Origin: an uncultured Bacilli bacterium
GTDB lineage: Bacteria; Bacillota_I; Bacilli_A; RF39; UBA660
NCBI GenBank assembly: GCA_934098485.1
Contig: CAKOOH010000008.1
Location: 1-63,796 of the forward strand
Direction of reading: 5' to 3'
DNA length: 63,796 bases
Of the stretch, positions 1-8,791 are shown in pieces. The stretch's first letter is position 1, and each line of letters starts with the position of its first letter. The notes under the pieces were generated by a model. The model was not told the origin of the DNA and did no database searches. It worked only from the letters and a program-made list of their open reading frames with translations. Position numbers and translations under genes: made by a program.

Positions 1-85
1 TCAACAATTAAAATTATATTTTATAACACTAAATTTTTACACATACTTAAAGTTTACTTTTGCAAATTACTATTTTTATGAATAC

Positions 86-526
86 TTATCTAATTAAAAA
101 ATTCATAATTAAATCAATAATAATGTCTTTTTCTTTTGGGCTTGATTCAGCAATTAATAGTGTAATCGCTGTTAGCGTATTATTATCAATTACTTGATCA
201 TTATCTATTTTTAATATTCCATAAAAAGATAGAAAATAGATAAATAATGTTGCTGCAATTCTTTTATTACCATCAACAAAGACATGATCCTTAACAATCA
301 TATATAAGAAATTAGATGCTTTTTCTTCAATTGAATTGTATATATCATTTCCATCAAAACTTTGATATATATATTACAAATAATTGATTTAAGTCCATTG
401 TCTTTTTCTATTGCAAACAAATCACTTTCTTCATTAAATCTTAGCTTCTTAATAATATCTTTACAATCGTCATATGTTATTTTTTTATTATTTTCTTTTT
501 ATTATCTCATCGTATAGTAAGTCTAA
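86..526 (-). pseudogene. Broken Fic/death-on-curing domain (RhuM-type)
   Basis: The 3' part (86-301) encodes the Fic core: a degenerate motif reading DHVFVDGNKR, where HPFxxGNxR is usual, followed by a helical end with IAESSPKEKD. Recognisable Fic/RhuM-type sequence continues upstream but in other frames. An in-frame TAA near 371 is bypassed if two bases are removed from the AT-dinucleotide run at about 365-374. A second frame break lies near 490. With both breaks repaired the protein would read on to about 526. Fic enzymes AMPylate proteins, but this copy should not make a functional one. The gene may have been longer still; nothing recognisable remains upstream to 647. Confidence 0.7.
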
Positions 527-647
527 GGGATTGCTGTTTTAACCTAGTTTGTGGAAACATATTACATACAATCTATTTTTAAGGCTTAAAAAAATTTGGC
601 TTTTTTACTTTTCTGCATTTTTCTTTTTTTCAAAGGTCCCTATTTTA

Positions 648-1841
648 CTAAGGTTTTCGATTTAGCACTGCCACACATTCAACGTGCTTAGTTCTTGGAA
701 ACATATCTAAAACATACATATCACTAATATCATAAGAATTACATATTTCTTTTAAGTCTCTTGCTAAAGTAATCGCATTACAACTCATATAAATAATATT
801 ATGAGCACCACTACTAACTAAAACATCTAATGTCTTTTTATTTAACCCACTTCTTGGTGGATCAACTATAATTAAATCAATATCATCATCAATTTTTTCT
901 AATAAAGAAGCATCACCTAACATATAATAATTATTTTCTTGCTTGTTCATTTTAGCATTTGTCTGAGCATCAAAAACCGCATTTTTATTAACTTCTATTC
1001 CATATAATTTTTCTTTTTTTAAAGAAATTCCTAAAGTTCCAACTCCACAATAAAGATCAACTACATTTTTATATTCTTTCTTACTAATAATTTTAAACAC
1101 TTCTCTAAGTACTTCTGTATTAACCTGAAAAAAAGAATTAATATTAACCTTATAAAATAAATTATCTATTCTCTCAATAAAATAATCTTCTCCATAAATA
1201 ATTTTACCATTTAAAACTATTCCTACAATTTTATTGTTTTTACAAAGTTCATTAATATTTATTTTTGCCTCACCTAAAGTTTCAATCCCAATAAGTATTT
1301 CATTATTATAATTACATCTTATAACAATACTTCCATTTTTTACATCGAATAAATCCTTACACTTAATAATATCATTAATCGCACTTTTAGCAATTAAACA
1401 ATAATTAACACTTACAAAATCATGAGTTTCATCATTATAATAACCCCACTCATAATTATTTATTTTAAGAGTAATTTTATTTCTATAACCATAACTTTTA
1501 TTTCCAATTACCACCTTAGGATTATAATTAACATTCCCATATCTACATAAAATATCTTTAAAATTTTCTAATTTTATCCTAACTTCTTCATCGTAATCAG
1601 CATGCCAAAAACTGCATCCTCCACACTTTTCAAAAAATGGACACAGTACATCTATTCTTTCATCAGCTTTTTTTATTACTCTAATCGTTTCCGCTTCAAT
1701 ATATTTTTTATTTTCTTTTATTACATTTGCTAAAACATCTTCGCCTTTTAAAGCACCCTTAACAAAAACTACCTTACCATTAAGATGGCCGATTCCTCTT
1801 GCTAAATGGTCATATTTCTCAATTATTACTCTTATACTCAT
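648..1841 (-). CDS. rlmD: 23S rRNA (uracil-C5)-methyltransferase, RlmD/TrmA family
   Basis: An S-adenosylmethionine-dependent methyltransferase that makes 5-methyluridine in 23S rRNA. Residues 1-55 form a TRAM-like RNA-binding domain. Cysteines 67, 73, 76 and 148 fit the 4Fe-4S site of this family. The SAM-binding motif VDLYCGVGTL is at 261-270, the IVDPPRSGL motif at about 325-333, and the catalytic cysteine is C354 in SCNAIT. At 397 residues it is slightly short for the family but complete. It overlaps the end of the upstream pseudouridine synthase gene by 23 bases, so the two are probably co-transcribed. Whether it modifies U747, U1939 or both, as Bacillus RlmCD does, cannot be told from sequence. 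Confidence 0.9.
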   Translation of the reverse strand: MSIRVIIEKYDHLARGIGHLNGKVVFVKGALKGEDVLANVIKENKKYIEAETIRVIKKADERIDVLCPFFEKCGGCSFWHADYDEEVRIKLENFKDILCRYGNVNYNPKVVIGNKSYGYRNKITLKINNYEWGYYNDETHDFVSVNYCLIAKSAINDIIKCKDLFDVKNGSIVIRCNYNNEILIGIETLGEAKININELCKNNKIVGIVLNGKIIYGEDYFIERIDNLFYKVNINSFFQVNTEVLREVFKIISKKEYKNVVDLYCGVGTLGISLKKEKLYGIEVNKNAVFDAQTNAKMNKQENNYYMLGDASLLEKIDDDIDLIIVDPPRSGLNKKTLDVLVSSGAHNIIYMSCNAITLARDLKEICNSYDISDMYVLDMFPRTKHVECVAVLNRKP

Positions 1842-2538
1842 ATAATTTTTTCACTTCTTTTAAAGTTAAAGTTCTGTAATATCCACTTTTTAAATTATCA
1901 GCATTCAAAAAAGCATACTCTACCCTTGTTAATTTATCAACAAGATATCCAAGTTCTTTAAATAATTTTTTAACAATATGATTTCTGCCTTCAATTAAAG
2001 TTACCTCTACTAAAGAATAATCTTCTTCCGTATCATTTTTCTTAAGTTTAACTTTTACCGGTTTACAAATTCTACCTTCAACCATAACACCATCTTGTAG
2101 TTTTTTTAAATCTGCAATTGCCATAGCTTTATTAAGTTTAGCCACATACTTTTTCGGAACTTTATTTTTAGGATGCATCAGCATATTAGCAAAATCGCCA
2201 TCATTAGTAAGAATAATTAACCCTGTTGTATCATAATCTAACCTTCCTACTGGATAAATTCTTTTATCTGTATCGATTAAATCAACCACTGTTTTTCTGC
2301 CAAACTCATCACTAGCAGAAGAAATTACTCCTCTTGGTTTATTAAGTAAAAAATAAACATAATCTTCTCTTTTTAAATGAACGCCATTTATTACGATATC
2401 ATCATCACCATTTACTTTTGTACCTAATAAAGTTACTTTTTCACCATTAACAAAAACTTTTCCTGAAGTTATTAATTCTTCCGCTTTTCTTCTTGAAGCA
2501 TATCCCGATGAAGCAATTACTTTTTGTAGTCTTTCCAT
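1819..2538 (-). CDS. rluB: rRNA pseudouridine synthase, RluB/RsuA family
   Basis: Converts a uridine in rRNA to pseudouridine. Residues 1-60 are an S4 RNA-binding domain (LQKVIASSGYASRRKAEELI). The catalytic aspartate sits in GRLDYDTTGLIILTNDG, followed by the family motif GRNHIVKKLF. Three in-frame starts are clustered (GTG 2547, ATG 2544, ATG 2538). I chose ATG 2538 because the AAAGG ribosome site lies about eight bases before it. The product is about 239 residues, normal for the family. RluB versus RsuA specificity is inferred from overall similarity and not certain. Confidence 0.88.
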   Translation of the reverse strand: MERLQKVIASSGYASRRKAEELITSGKVFVNGEKVTLLGTKVNGDDDIVINGVHLKREDYVYFLLNKPRGVISSASDEFGRKTVVDLIDTDKRIYPVGRLDYDTTGLIILTNDGDFANMLMHPKNKVPKKYVAKLNKAMAIADLKKLQDGVMVEGRICKPVKVKLKKNDTEEDYSLVEVTLIEGRNHIVKKLFKELGYLVDKLTRVEYAFLNADNLKSGYYRTLTLKEVKKLYEYKSNN

Positions 2539-2567
2539 CTCCATCACCTTTAGTTATTTTATCATAC

Positions 2568-3086
2568 TTAGAAAAATAAATATACTAAAATAAATGACGC
2601 AATTATTCCAAAAAGATCAGCAAATAAACCTACCGGAAGTGCATATCTACTTTTTATAACTCCAATACTTCCAAAATATAAAGCAATTACATAAAAGGTC
2701 GTATCACTAGATCCTTGAACAACTGAAGCAAGTAATCCCATTATTGAATCTGGTCCATATTTAGAAAAAATATTTACCATTATTGCTAATGTACTATTTC
2801 CCGAAATACTTCTCATTATGCACATCGGTATTATTTCACTAGTTAAAGAAAATTTTGCTAGTGTATTATCTAAAAAAGAAAAAGTATCTGTTAAAATATT
2901 ACTTTTAATTAAAATATTAACAGCCATTATCATTGCTACTACATTAGTTGTAATTTTAAAAGTGGTAATAAGCCCATCTTTAGCTCCAATTAAAAACTCA
3001 TCATAAACATCAATTTTCTTTTTTAATCCATAAACAATTATAAATAAAACTAATAAAGGCATTATAATTATACTAACGTTTCCCAT
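2568..3086 (-). CDS. spmB: Spore maturation protein B
   Basis: A polytopic membrane protein of 172 residues from the nucleoside-recognition/Gate family. Four to five hydrophobic helices are visible, with conserved family patterns such as MRSISGNSTLAIMVN and GSSDTTFYVIALYFGS. In Bacillus, SpmA and SpmB act in the developing spore and are needed for full core dehydration and heat resistance. Here it overlaps spmA by 14 bases and follows dacB, reproducing the Bacillus order dacB-spmA-spmB. Its start is preceded by AGGAG. Confidence 0.9.
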   Translation of the reverse strand: MGNVSIIIMPLLVLFIIVYGLKKKIDVYDEFLIGAKDGLITTFKITTNVVAMIMAVNILIKSNILTDTFSFLDNTLAKFSLTSEIIPMCIMRSISGNSTLAIMVNIFSKYGPDSIMGLLASVVQGSSDTTFYVIALYFGSIGVIKSRYALPVGLFADLFGIIASFILVYLFF

Positions 3087-3657
3087 GAATTCTCCTAATT
3101 ATATAATCTAAAGTTAATCCAGCCACGGACGAAGTAAATGTTGCAAGTATGCATAAAGGTAATACCATTGTGGGGTTACTACTTCCTGCACTCATTCTAA
3201 GAGCTATAATCGTTGTTGGCACAATCGTTACTCCTGCTGTATTAAGAACTAAAAATGTTATCATCGCTTCACTTGCTGTTTTTTTAGAAGGATTTAATTC
3301 TTGTAATTTTTCCATTGCTTTAAGACCAAATGGTGTTGCCGCACTTCCTAATCCCGCCATGTTAACAGCGACATTACTTGCTATATAGCCTATCGCTTCA
3401 TGATCCTTTGGTACACTTGGAAACAATTTAGATAAAAGAGGGCTCATTATTTTAGCAATTTTTTTAATTAATCCTGCTTTTTCTGCTATCTGCATTAATC
3501 CCATCCATATAACTAAAAGGGGCATTAAATCTAATATTAAATCAAAAGCTTTTTTCCCGCACTCTAAAAGTTCTGTATTAATCGTACTTATATTACCTGT
3601 AATAAATCCATATATAATTCCAACAACAATAAATAATCCCCAAATAATATTTACCAT
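3073..3657 (-). CDS. spmA: Spore maturation protein A
   Basis: A 194-residue integral membrane protein of the Gate/nucleoside-recognition family, partner of SpmB. The conserved block ASNVAVNMAGLGSAATPFGL with the following KAMEKLQ is characteristic of SpmA. Its ATG lies within the last codons of dacB, so translation is probably coupled. Like SpmB it is known from sporulation, where it affects spore core water content; the molecular activity is not established. Finding the full dacB-spmA-spmB set argues for retained spore formation. Confidence 0.9.
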   Translation of the reverse strand: MVNIIWGLFIVVGIIYGFITGNISTINTELLECGKKAFDLILDLMPLLVIWMGLMQIAEKAGLIKKIAKIMSPLLSKLFPSVPKDHEAIGYIASNVAVNMAGLGSAATPFGLKAMEKLQELNPSKKTASEAMITFLVLNTAGVTIVPTTIIALRMSAGSSNPTMVLPLCILATFTSSVAGLTLDYIIRRIHGKR

Positions 3658-4724
3658 AATGATTTAATCCACAATATTAATCTTTTAAAGAAAGATAATT
3701 TATTATGTGGCTTTTCCTCTTTATTTTTTTCTTCCTGAACCAAAATATCAGTTTTAAAATAAACTTGTCCATTTAAAGAAACCTCAACATTCCCCACCAC
3801 TTTACTTGCATTATCATCTAAATAATTAATAACTGTTTTTACATTTTTATATTCATCTTTAGTTAAAGACATCTTAAATCCTTCATTAACATAAGTATTA
3901 TCTATTTTGGTTTTAATCAATCCTTTTTTAACTATTTCATAATTTTTAAGCATACCAAAATATTTCTCATATAAATCCTTATGATCACCAAAATCATTTC
4001 CATCATTAAAAGTTACCACTGTTAAATTAATATTATTTTTAGATGCATTTGTAACTAAAGTTCGTCTAGCTTTTTCCGTAAAGCCTGTTTTACCACCTAT
4101 GCAGTATTCATATTCATTTAGTAATCTATTTTTGTTATGCCATACATATGTCTTTTTATCAGTTTTAACAGTTATATTTTTTGTACCAACTATTTTTCTA
4201 TAAGTATCATTTTTAATTGCATAACTAGAAAGTAAAGCCATATCAAAAACTGTTGATATGTTTCCATCATTACCTTCTTCTAAACCACTACTATTAATAA
4301 AATTAGTATTCTTCATACCTATAGATTTTGCTAGTTCATTCATCATCTTAGCAAAACCTTTCATCGATCCCCCTACTTTATAAGCAAGCTCTATTGCGGC
4401 ATCATTACCACTTCTAAGCATTAATCCATATAATAATTCAATAAGTTTAATGTTTTCTCCAACTTCCACATAAATTCCACTACCATAACTTTTTAAAACA
4501 TTATCATCAATTACAACATTCTTTTCTAAATCACTAGTATTATTAATAACTACCATACTAGTCATTATCTTTGTAATAGATGCAATTAAACTTTTTTTTA
4601 ATATATTATTTCCCTCTAAAACTCTATTATTATCCGAGTCCATAATAATATAAGAACTAGCACTTATAGCCTTAACATTCCAAGGAAAAACCATCAATAA
4701 TAACAATATAAATATTTTCTTCAT
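3651..4724 (-). CDS. dacB: D-alanyl-D-alanine carboxypeptidase (DacB/DacF type)
   Basis: A serine-type penicillin-binding protein that trims the terminal D-alanine from peptidoglycan stem peptides outside the membrane. A signal peptide covers about residues 1-19. The active-site SxxK motif is the SITK in SLIASITKIM, the SGN motif is in LRSGNDAAIEL, and the KTG motif is in GGKTGFTEKARRTL, so all three catalytic boxes are intact. The C-terminal 100 residues form a beta-rich PBP5-like domain, and a basic amphipathic tail (FFKRLILWIKSLW) probably anchors it to the membrane. It precedes spmA and spmB in an overlapping operon. In Bacillus this trio modifies spore cortex and core properties. Confidence 0.9.
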   Translation of the reverse strand: MKKIFILLLLMVFPWNVKAISASSYIIMDSDNNRVLEGNNILKKSLIASITKIMTSMVVINNTSDLEKNVVIDDNVLKSYGSGIYVEVGENIKLIELLYGLMLRSGNDAAIELAYKVGGSMKGFAKMMNELAKSIGMKNTNFINSSGLEEGNDGNISTVFDMALLSSYAIKNDTYRKIVGTKNITVKTDKKTYVWHNKNRLLNEYEYCIGGKTGFTEKARRTLVTNASKNNINLTVVTFNDGNDFGDHKDLYEKYFGMLKNYEIVKKGLIKTKIDNTYVNEGFKMSLTKDEYKNVKTVINYLDDNASKVVGNVEVSLNGQVYFKTDILVQEEKNKEEKPHNKLSFFKRLILWIKSLW

Positions 4725-4756
4725 ACTAAAATATATGTAAAAAATATTATTTTAAT

Positions 4757-4782
4757 AAAAAAAGAATATTTTTACATACTCT
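4757..4782 (-). terminator. Intrinsic terminator of the first surface-protein gene
   Basis: On the minus strand a seven-pair stem (arms 4776-4782 and 4763-4769, one G-U pair) is followed by an uninterrupted run of T. It sits just past the stop codon at 4794. Confidence 0.6.
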
Positions 4783-4793
4783 TTTGTTTAATT

Positions 4794-6704
4794 TTAATTA
4801 ATTACATAAGGATCAGAAGATGTTCCTGTTCCTTTAGATATTGTGGTTATACTTTTTAAGGATATTGCGGGTCTTAGAGCCCCATTAGTGTCATCTCCAA
4901 TAACAAAAACATACTCGTCATCATTTTTATATCCCCAAGTTCTAACAATATCACCAGCACCATAGGTTCCTGGCGTAAGAGACCACCAGAACGTATTTGT
5001 AGCATTTTCATATAAATAAAATGTCGTATTAGCTGAATATCGTTCTCCTCCCGCAAATACAATTTCATCGATTGTTAATAATCCTATTTTTTTATCTAAT
5101 GCTCCATTTCCATTTACCATATCATTTACCGTAAGTTTTGATAGTTTACCACCTAAATTATCATTTGGACATGTTAATATAGGTCCTGTTCCACCAGCTT
5201 CATTGTTGCCTGTTATTAACCTTGGTGTAGCACTATAAAAATTTGCATTGGTTCCAATTCCATAATTAGTGCCAATAGAATTGATACCCCAGGTTTTAAA
5301 TGAAGTATTTTTATAAACACTTTTATCATTACACCAAATGGTATCTGCTAGTTTACTTTCATATGCCGAAATATATGTATTATACCATTTCTCTAAATTT
5401 TGAAGAATGGTACTTTTATTACTATTTTTATGTGTTTCGGCATATGTACTCGATCCTGGTGTCCCATACATAAAACCAACATATGCATTATCATTAATTG
5501 TACTATTAAACTTTGTTGTATAAGTTGTTCCACTATATCTTGCAAAAGCCGCTGTTGTATCATTGTTTGATGCAGCACATGGACTCGCTACTTTATTTAT
5601 ATTATCATTGTGTAGTACTAATTTTATGGAGCCATCTCCTGTTATTCTTACAATCCTCCAGCATTTGTTTGCAAACTCTACATAATTATTATCTATCGCT
5701 CCCCTAAAATAATAACTTGTTCCATAATCATCAGAAGTTGCAGCCAATACTTTCTCTCCTGATTCTGAAACATTTAATCCCGGTGTTGTTCCCGGTGCGG
5801 TTGCACTAGAATAATTCTTTCTTATGGCGGCTAGTAATGTTCCATCACTTGATGTATACCAATTAGTTGGTGCTTGTACTTCTCCTTCACTTTTTTTAGT
5901 GAAATATACATTACATACTGTCTCTCCTGCCCCAATACTTGATATGCTCATAAGCCATCTTTTTCCATTCCAATTTATTGTTCCCATAATATCATTATTT
6001 GCATCATTATTAGCAAATGAATTACATTTTACAACCGCATTATAATTATCTGTCTCTGGAAATATACTTGATATCTTCCCATCTATATATGCATACATTG
6101 TAAAATCTCCCTTTGTTACTGATGTATTTGGATTTGGTGATACACTTACTGTTATCTTTCCTGCATAACTTGTATTTTTTCCTTCCTCCCATGTTGTTGC
6201 TTCATCTAACCATAATCTTAACTCAAACTCTTCACTTTCATACTCACCCATACTTATTTCCATTAAATTATTACTTTGTTCTGCTTCTGCTAGTGTCTTT
6301 GTTTCTCTTGTAAATATATTCTCATTATTTAAAATTCCTATTTTTGCTTCATTTAGATTCTTATTATTAAACCACACCTTTACATGCTTTAAATCTATTA
6401 AATTATTTAATGTTAATGTTTCTAAATTTATTTTTGCATATATTTTTGTATTACATTTATTTGTTACTTTAAATTTATATATTGGTGTTTTCATTCCTTC
6501 TTCATCACTTACTGGATACACATTATCTAATGATACTGCATTTGTTTCATCTGAATAATCTACTCCCAAACACCTAAGCATTGACATACTATTTATTGAA
6601 TCTTGGTTTTTCCTTACTTTTATATAGGCGTAAGACATTCCTGCTAATGTTATCACCAAACCTATTATCGCTAAGCCAACTAAAATTTTTCTACTTTTTC
6701 TCAT
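4794..6704 (-). CDS. Cell-surface protein with signal anchor and DUF6273-like C-terminal scaffold (paralogue 1)
   Basis: A 636-residue exported protein. Residues 1-28 are a basic hydrophobic signal or anchor ending SYAY, resembling SipW-processed camelysin/TasA-like proteins. Residues about 30-195 look like a beta-rich domain with two cysteines. A middle module (about 200-270: YIDGKISSIFPETDNYNA, paired cysteines, W-rich) is shared with the next gene. From about 275 to the end it carries the scaffold common to all four paralogues: DDYGTSYYFRGA, FANKCWRIVRITGDGSIKLVLH, ADTIWCNDKS, LRPAISL, and a GTGTSSDPYVIN tail. The segment between LYEN and LRPA differs completely among paralogues. Expression should depend on the poly-G promoter at 6733-6760. 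The biological role is unknown; adhesion or display is inference. Confidence 0.75.
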   Translation of the reverse strand: MRKSRKILVGLAIIGLVITLAGMSYAYIKVRKNQDSINSMSMLRCLGVDYSDETNAVSLDNVYPVSDEEGMKTPIYKFKVTNKCNTKIYAKINLETLTLNNLIDLKHVKVWFNNKNLNEAKIGILNNENIFTRETKTLAEAEQSNNLMEISMGEYESEEFELRLWLDEATTWEEGKNTSYAGKITVSVSPNPNTSVTKGDFTMYAYIDGKISSIFPETDNYNAVVKCNSFANNDANNDIMGTINWNGKRWLMSISSIGAGETVCNVYFTKKSEGEVQAPTNWYTSSDGTLLAAIRKNYSSATAPGTTPGLNVSESGEKVLAATSDDYGTSYYFRGAIDNNYVEFANKCWRIVRITGDGSIKLVLHNDNINKVASPCAASNNDTTAAFARYSGTTYTTKFNSTINDNAYVGFMYGTPGSSTYAETHKNSNKSTILQNLEKWYNTYISAYESKLADTIWCNDKSVYKNTSFKTWGINSIGTNYGIGTNANFYSATPRLITGNNEAGGTGPILTCPNDNLGGKLSKLTVNDMVNGNGALDKKIGLLTIDEIVFAGGERYSANTTFYLYENATNTFWWSLTPGTYGAGDIVRTWGYKNDDEYVFVIGDDTNGALRPAISLKSITTISKGTGTSSDPYVIN

Positions 6705-6711
6705 ACTTAAT

Positions 6712-6834
6712 TCACCCGATATTTTCTATATAATTATACTAATAACCCCCCCCATGTCAAGTTAATATTGTGTATGTAAAAAGTCTATGGTATTAACCAG
6801 AAATTGTGCTAATTTTAAGTTAAGAAAAATCAAA
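6712..6834. repeat. Duplicated promoter region, copy A
   Basis: These 123 bases match 8792-8914 with four mismatches by eye. They run from the ribosome site of the downstream gene through the poly-G promoter and about 74 bases upstream of the -35 box. Conservation that far upstream suggests either a recent duplication or a conserved regulatory site. Confidence 0.9.
6733..6760 (-). promoter_or_regulatory. Consensus promoter with G8 tract in its spacer
   Basis: On the minus strand TTGACA (6755-6760) and TATAAT (6733-6738) are perfect consensus elements separated by 16 bases (6739-6754). The spacer holds eight consecutive G (plus-strand C at 6746-6753). Transcription would start near 6726, just before the GGGTGA ribosome site (about 6712-6717) for the gene starting at 6704. 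Gaining or losing one G would change the spacer to 17 or 15. Confidence 0.85.
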
Positions 6835-6844
6835 AAATCCAAAG

Positions 6845-6866
6845 AAAAAAGTGATATTCCTATCAC
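6845..6866 (-). terminator. Intrinsic terminator of the second surface-protein gene
   Basis: On the minus strand a perfect six-pair stem (GTGATA/TATCAC, 6851-6866, loop of four) is followed by a T run. It lies just after the stop codon at 6875 and before promoter copy A. Confidence 0.75.
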
Positions 6867-6874
6867 CTTGAATA

Positions 6875-8785
6875 TTAATTTATTACATAAGGAGCACTTG
6901 AAGTGCCTGTTCCACCAGAGATTGTAATATTAGATACTAACGAAACTGAAGGTCTAAGAGCATGGGTATTTGTATCCCAATTACTATCTATATAAGATTG
7001 ATCATTAATAAGAAGAATATATGCCTTATAATCATGACTATAAAAATAACCAGGCGAAAGCGTCCACCACTTAGTATTCCCTGTGTTTTCATATAAATAA
7101 TATGTATTATTAGTGATAGCTCTAGCAGCACCAGCAAATACTACTTCATCCATTGTAAGTAATCCGATTTTGTAACCATTAAGTTTACCGTTTCCATTAA
7201 TAGTATCACTTGCCGTAAATTTCGATAATTTACCACCATCATTATCATTCGGACATGTTAATATAGGTCCTGTTCCACCCGCACCTTCATTCGCCGATAC
7301 AACCCTTTGTACAGCCGCATAATAATTTATATTTTTTCCAATACCATATGCTGCCCCAATCGTACCAAGATTCCAAGGATTAAAATTTGCATCTTTTACT
7401 GTACTTTTATCATTACACCATATCGTGTCTGCCAGTTTATTCTTATTAGTATCAGAAAATGTTTTGTCATACCATGTTTTTAAATTCATTAAAATAGTAC
7501 TTTCATTACCATTATTTTGTGCCTTTGCATAAGTACTAGCACCTGCTTCTCCATACATAAAACCAACATATGTATTATCATCTCGATTATCATTAAAAGT
7601 TGTAGTATACGTTGTTCCACTATATCTTGCAAATGCCGCCGTTGTACTATTATTTGATGATGCACATGGATTATTAGCATTATTCACATTATCATTATGT
7701 AGCACTAGCTTAATCGAGCCATCGCCTGTTATACGCACTATCCTCCAGCATTTATTTGCAAACTGGACATAATTATTTGTTACTGCTCCTCTAAAATAAA
7801 ATGATGTTCCATAATCATCAGGCGCACTTGCAAGTACTTTCTCACCTGATGTTGATACAGTAGCACCCGGTGTTGTTCCAGTTGCTGTTGCACTTACATA
7901 ATTTTTTCTTATCGCTGCTATTAATGTTCCATTTTCACGTTGATACCATCCATTTGGTGCATTTATTTCTGAATTTGCCTTTTTGCTAAAAAATACACTA
8001 CATTCGACACTTCCCATATTTAAACTTGCTAAATTTAATAACCAGGCTGAACCTGACCAATATACATTTGCAACCACATTACTTGCATCACCACTATTAG
8101 AATTACACGTAGCATATGCATTATAATTATCTGTTTTTGGAAATTCTATGACCTCTTTACCATCTACATACGCAATTAATTTATAATCGCCATCTTTTAT
8201 AAAACTATTTTTTATTTGCCCTACTAAAGAAAGATTATTATGAATATATCCAACATTTAAATTTACTTGTACATAGTAATTATTTGCCGATGAATTGATT
8301 GTTCTAAGTGTTACTGAATTAGATTTATTTGCTTCTATTATTCCATATACTTGTTTTCCTTTTTCATACAATATATTTATTTCTGATGGTGTTTCTATAA
8401 ATTTTGTACAATTCTTATCAGTACATACTTTATATGTTATTTCATATTTGGTATCAATAGTATTTAAAGATGTTAATGCTACATCAAACTCTTCCGTTTT
8501 TCCCGCCTTAAGTAATATTATTCGGTCTCCTATAATTGTATTAGTTGTTGCTTTTGTTCCTACTGATGAAGAATAATTCTTTTCATTTATTACCATTTTA
8601 TATTTTAAATCACCAATTGTTATATCAGCGCCTTTATTATTTTTTGATGTAGTATATCTAGCAAAAGTCACATTTAAGGCTAGACAAAAAAGCATTAATA
8701 TAGATATAAGGCTTAAATATTTGAACCTCTTATTTTTCTTAACCATATTCCAAATGTCATTTATTTTATTTTTAAATTTATACAT
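6875..8785 (-). CDS. Cell-surface protein with signal anchor and DUF6273-like C-terminal scaffold (paralogue 2)
   Basis: A second 636-residue paralogue immediately upstream of the first. About 30 cytoplasmic residues precede a hydrophobic segment (about 26-42) ending FARYTTS. The N-terminal domain (about 45-190) is unrelated by eye to that of paralogue 1. The middle module (YVDGKEVIEFPKTDNYNA) and the C-terminal scaffold (FANKCWRIVRITGDGSIKLV, ADTIWCNDKS, LRPSVSL, GTGTSSAPYVIN) are closely similar, with many identical DNA stretches. The tip between YENT and LRPSV is again different. The ribosome site GGGTGA precedes ATG 8785, and its promoter is the second poly-G copy. Swapped N-terminal domains on one scaffold suggest modular recombination. 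Function is unknown. Confidence 0.75.
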   Translation of the reverse strand: MYKFKNKINDIWNMVKKNKRFKYLSLISILMLFCLALNVTFARYTTSKNNKGADITIGDLKYKMVINEKNYSSSVGTKATTNTIIGDRIILLKAGKTEEFDVALTSLNTIDTKYEITYKVCTDKNCTKFIETPSEINILYEKGKQVYGIIEANKSNSVTLRTINSSANNYYVQVNLNVGYIHNNLSLVGQIKNSFIKDGDYKLIAYVDGKEVIEFPKTDNYNAYATCNSNSGDASNVVANVYWSGSAWLLNLASLNMGSVECSVFFSKKANSEINAPNGWYQRENGTLIAAIRKNYVSATATGTTPGATVSTSGEKVLASAPDDYGTSFYFRGAVTNNYVQFANKCWRIVRITGDGSIKLVLHNDNVNNANNPCASSNNSTTAAFARYSGTTYTTTFNDNRDDNTYVGFMYGEAGASTYAKAQNNGNESTILMNLKTWYDKTFSDTNKNKLADTIWCNDKSTVKDANFNPWNLGTIGAAYGIGKNINYYAAVQRVVSANEGAGGTGPILTCPNDNDGGKLSKFTASDTINGNGKLNGYKIGLLTMDEVVFAGAARAITNNTYYLYENTGNTKWWTLSPGYFYSHDYKAYILLINDQSYIDSNWDTNTHALRPSVSLVSNITISGGTGTSSAPYVIN

Positions 8786-8791
8786 AGAAAA

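Noticed and set aside
541..647. Terminator after the rRNA methyltransferase gene
   Set aside because: The repeated AAGCC/GGCTT blocks are mostly direct repeats and do not make a convincing hairpin followed by T.
5513..6313. Plus-strand open frames across surface paralogue 1
   Set aside because: They are antisense shadows of the long surface gene, lack ribosome sites and encode hydrophobic low-complexity sequence. The same shadows appear opposite the other paralogues.
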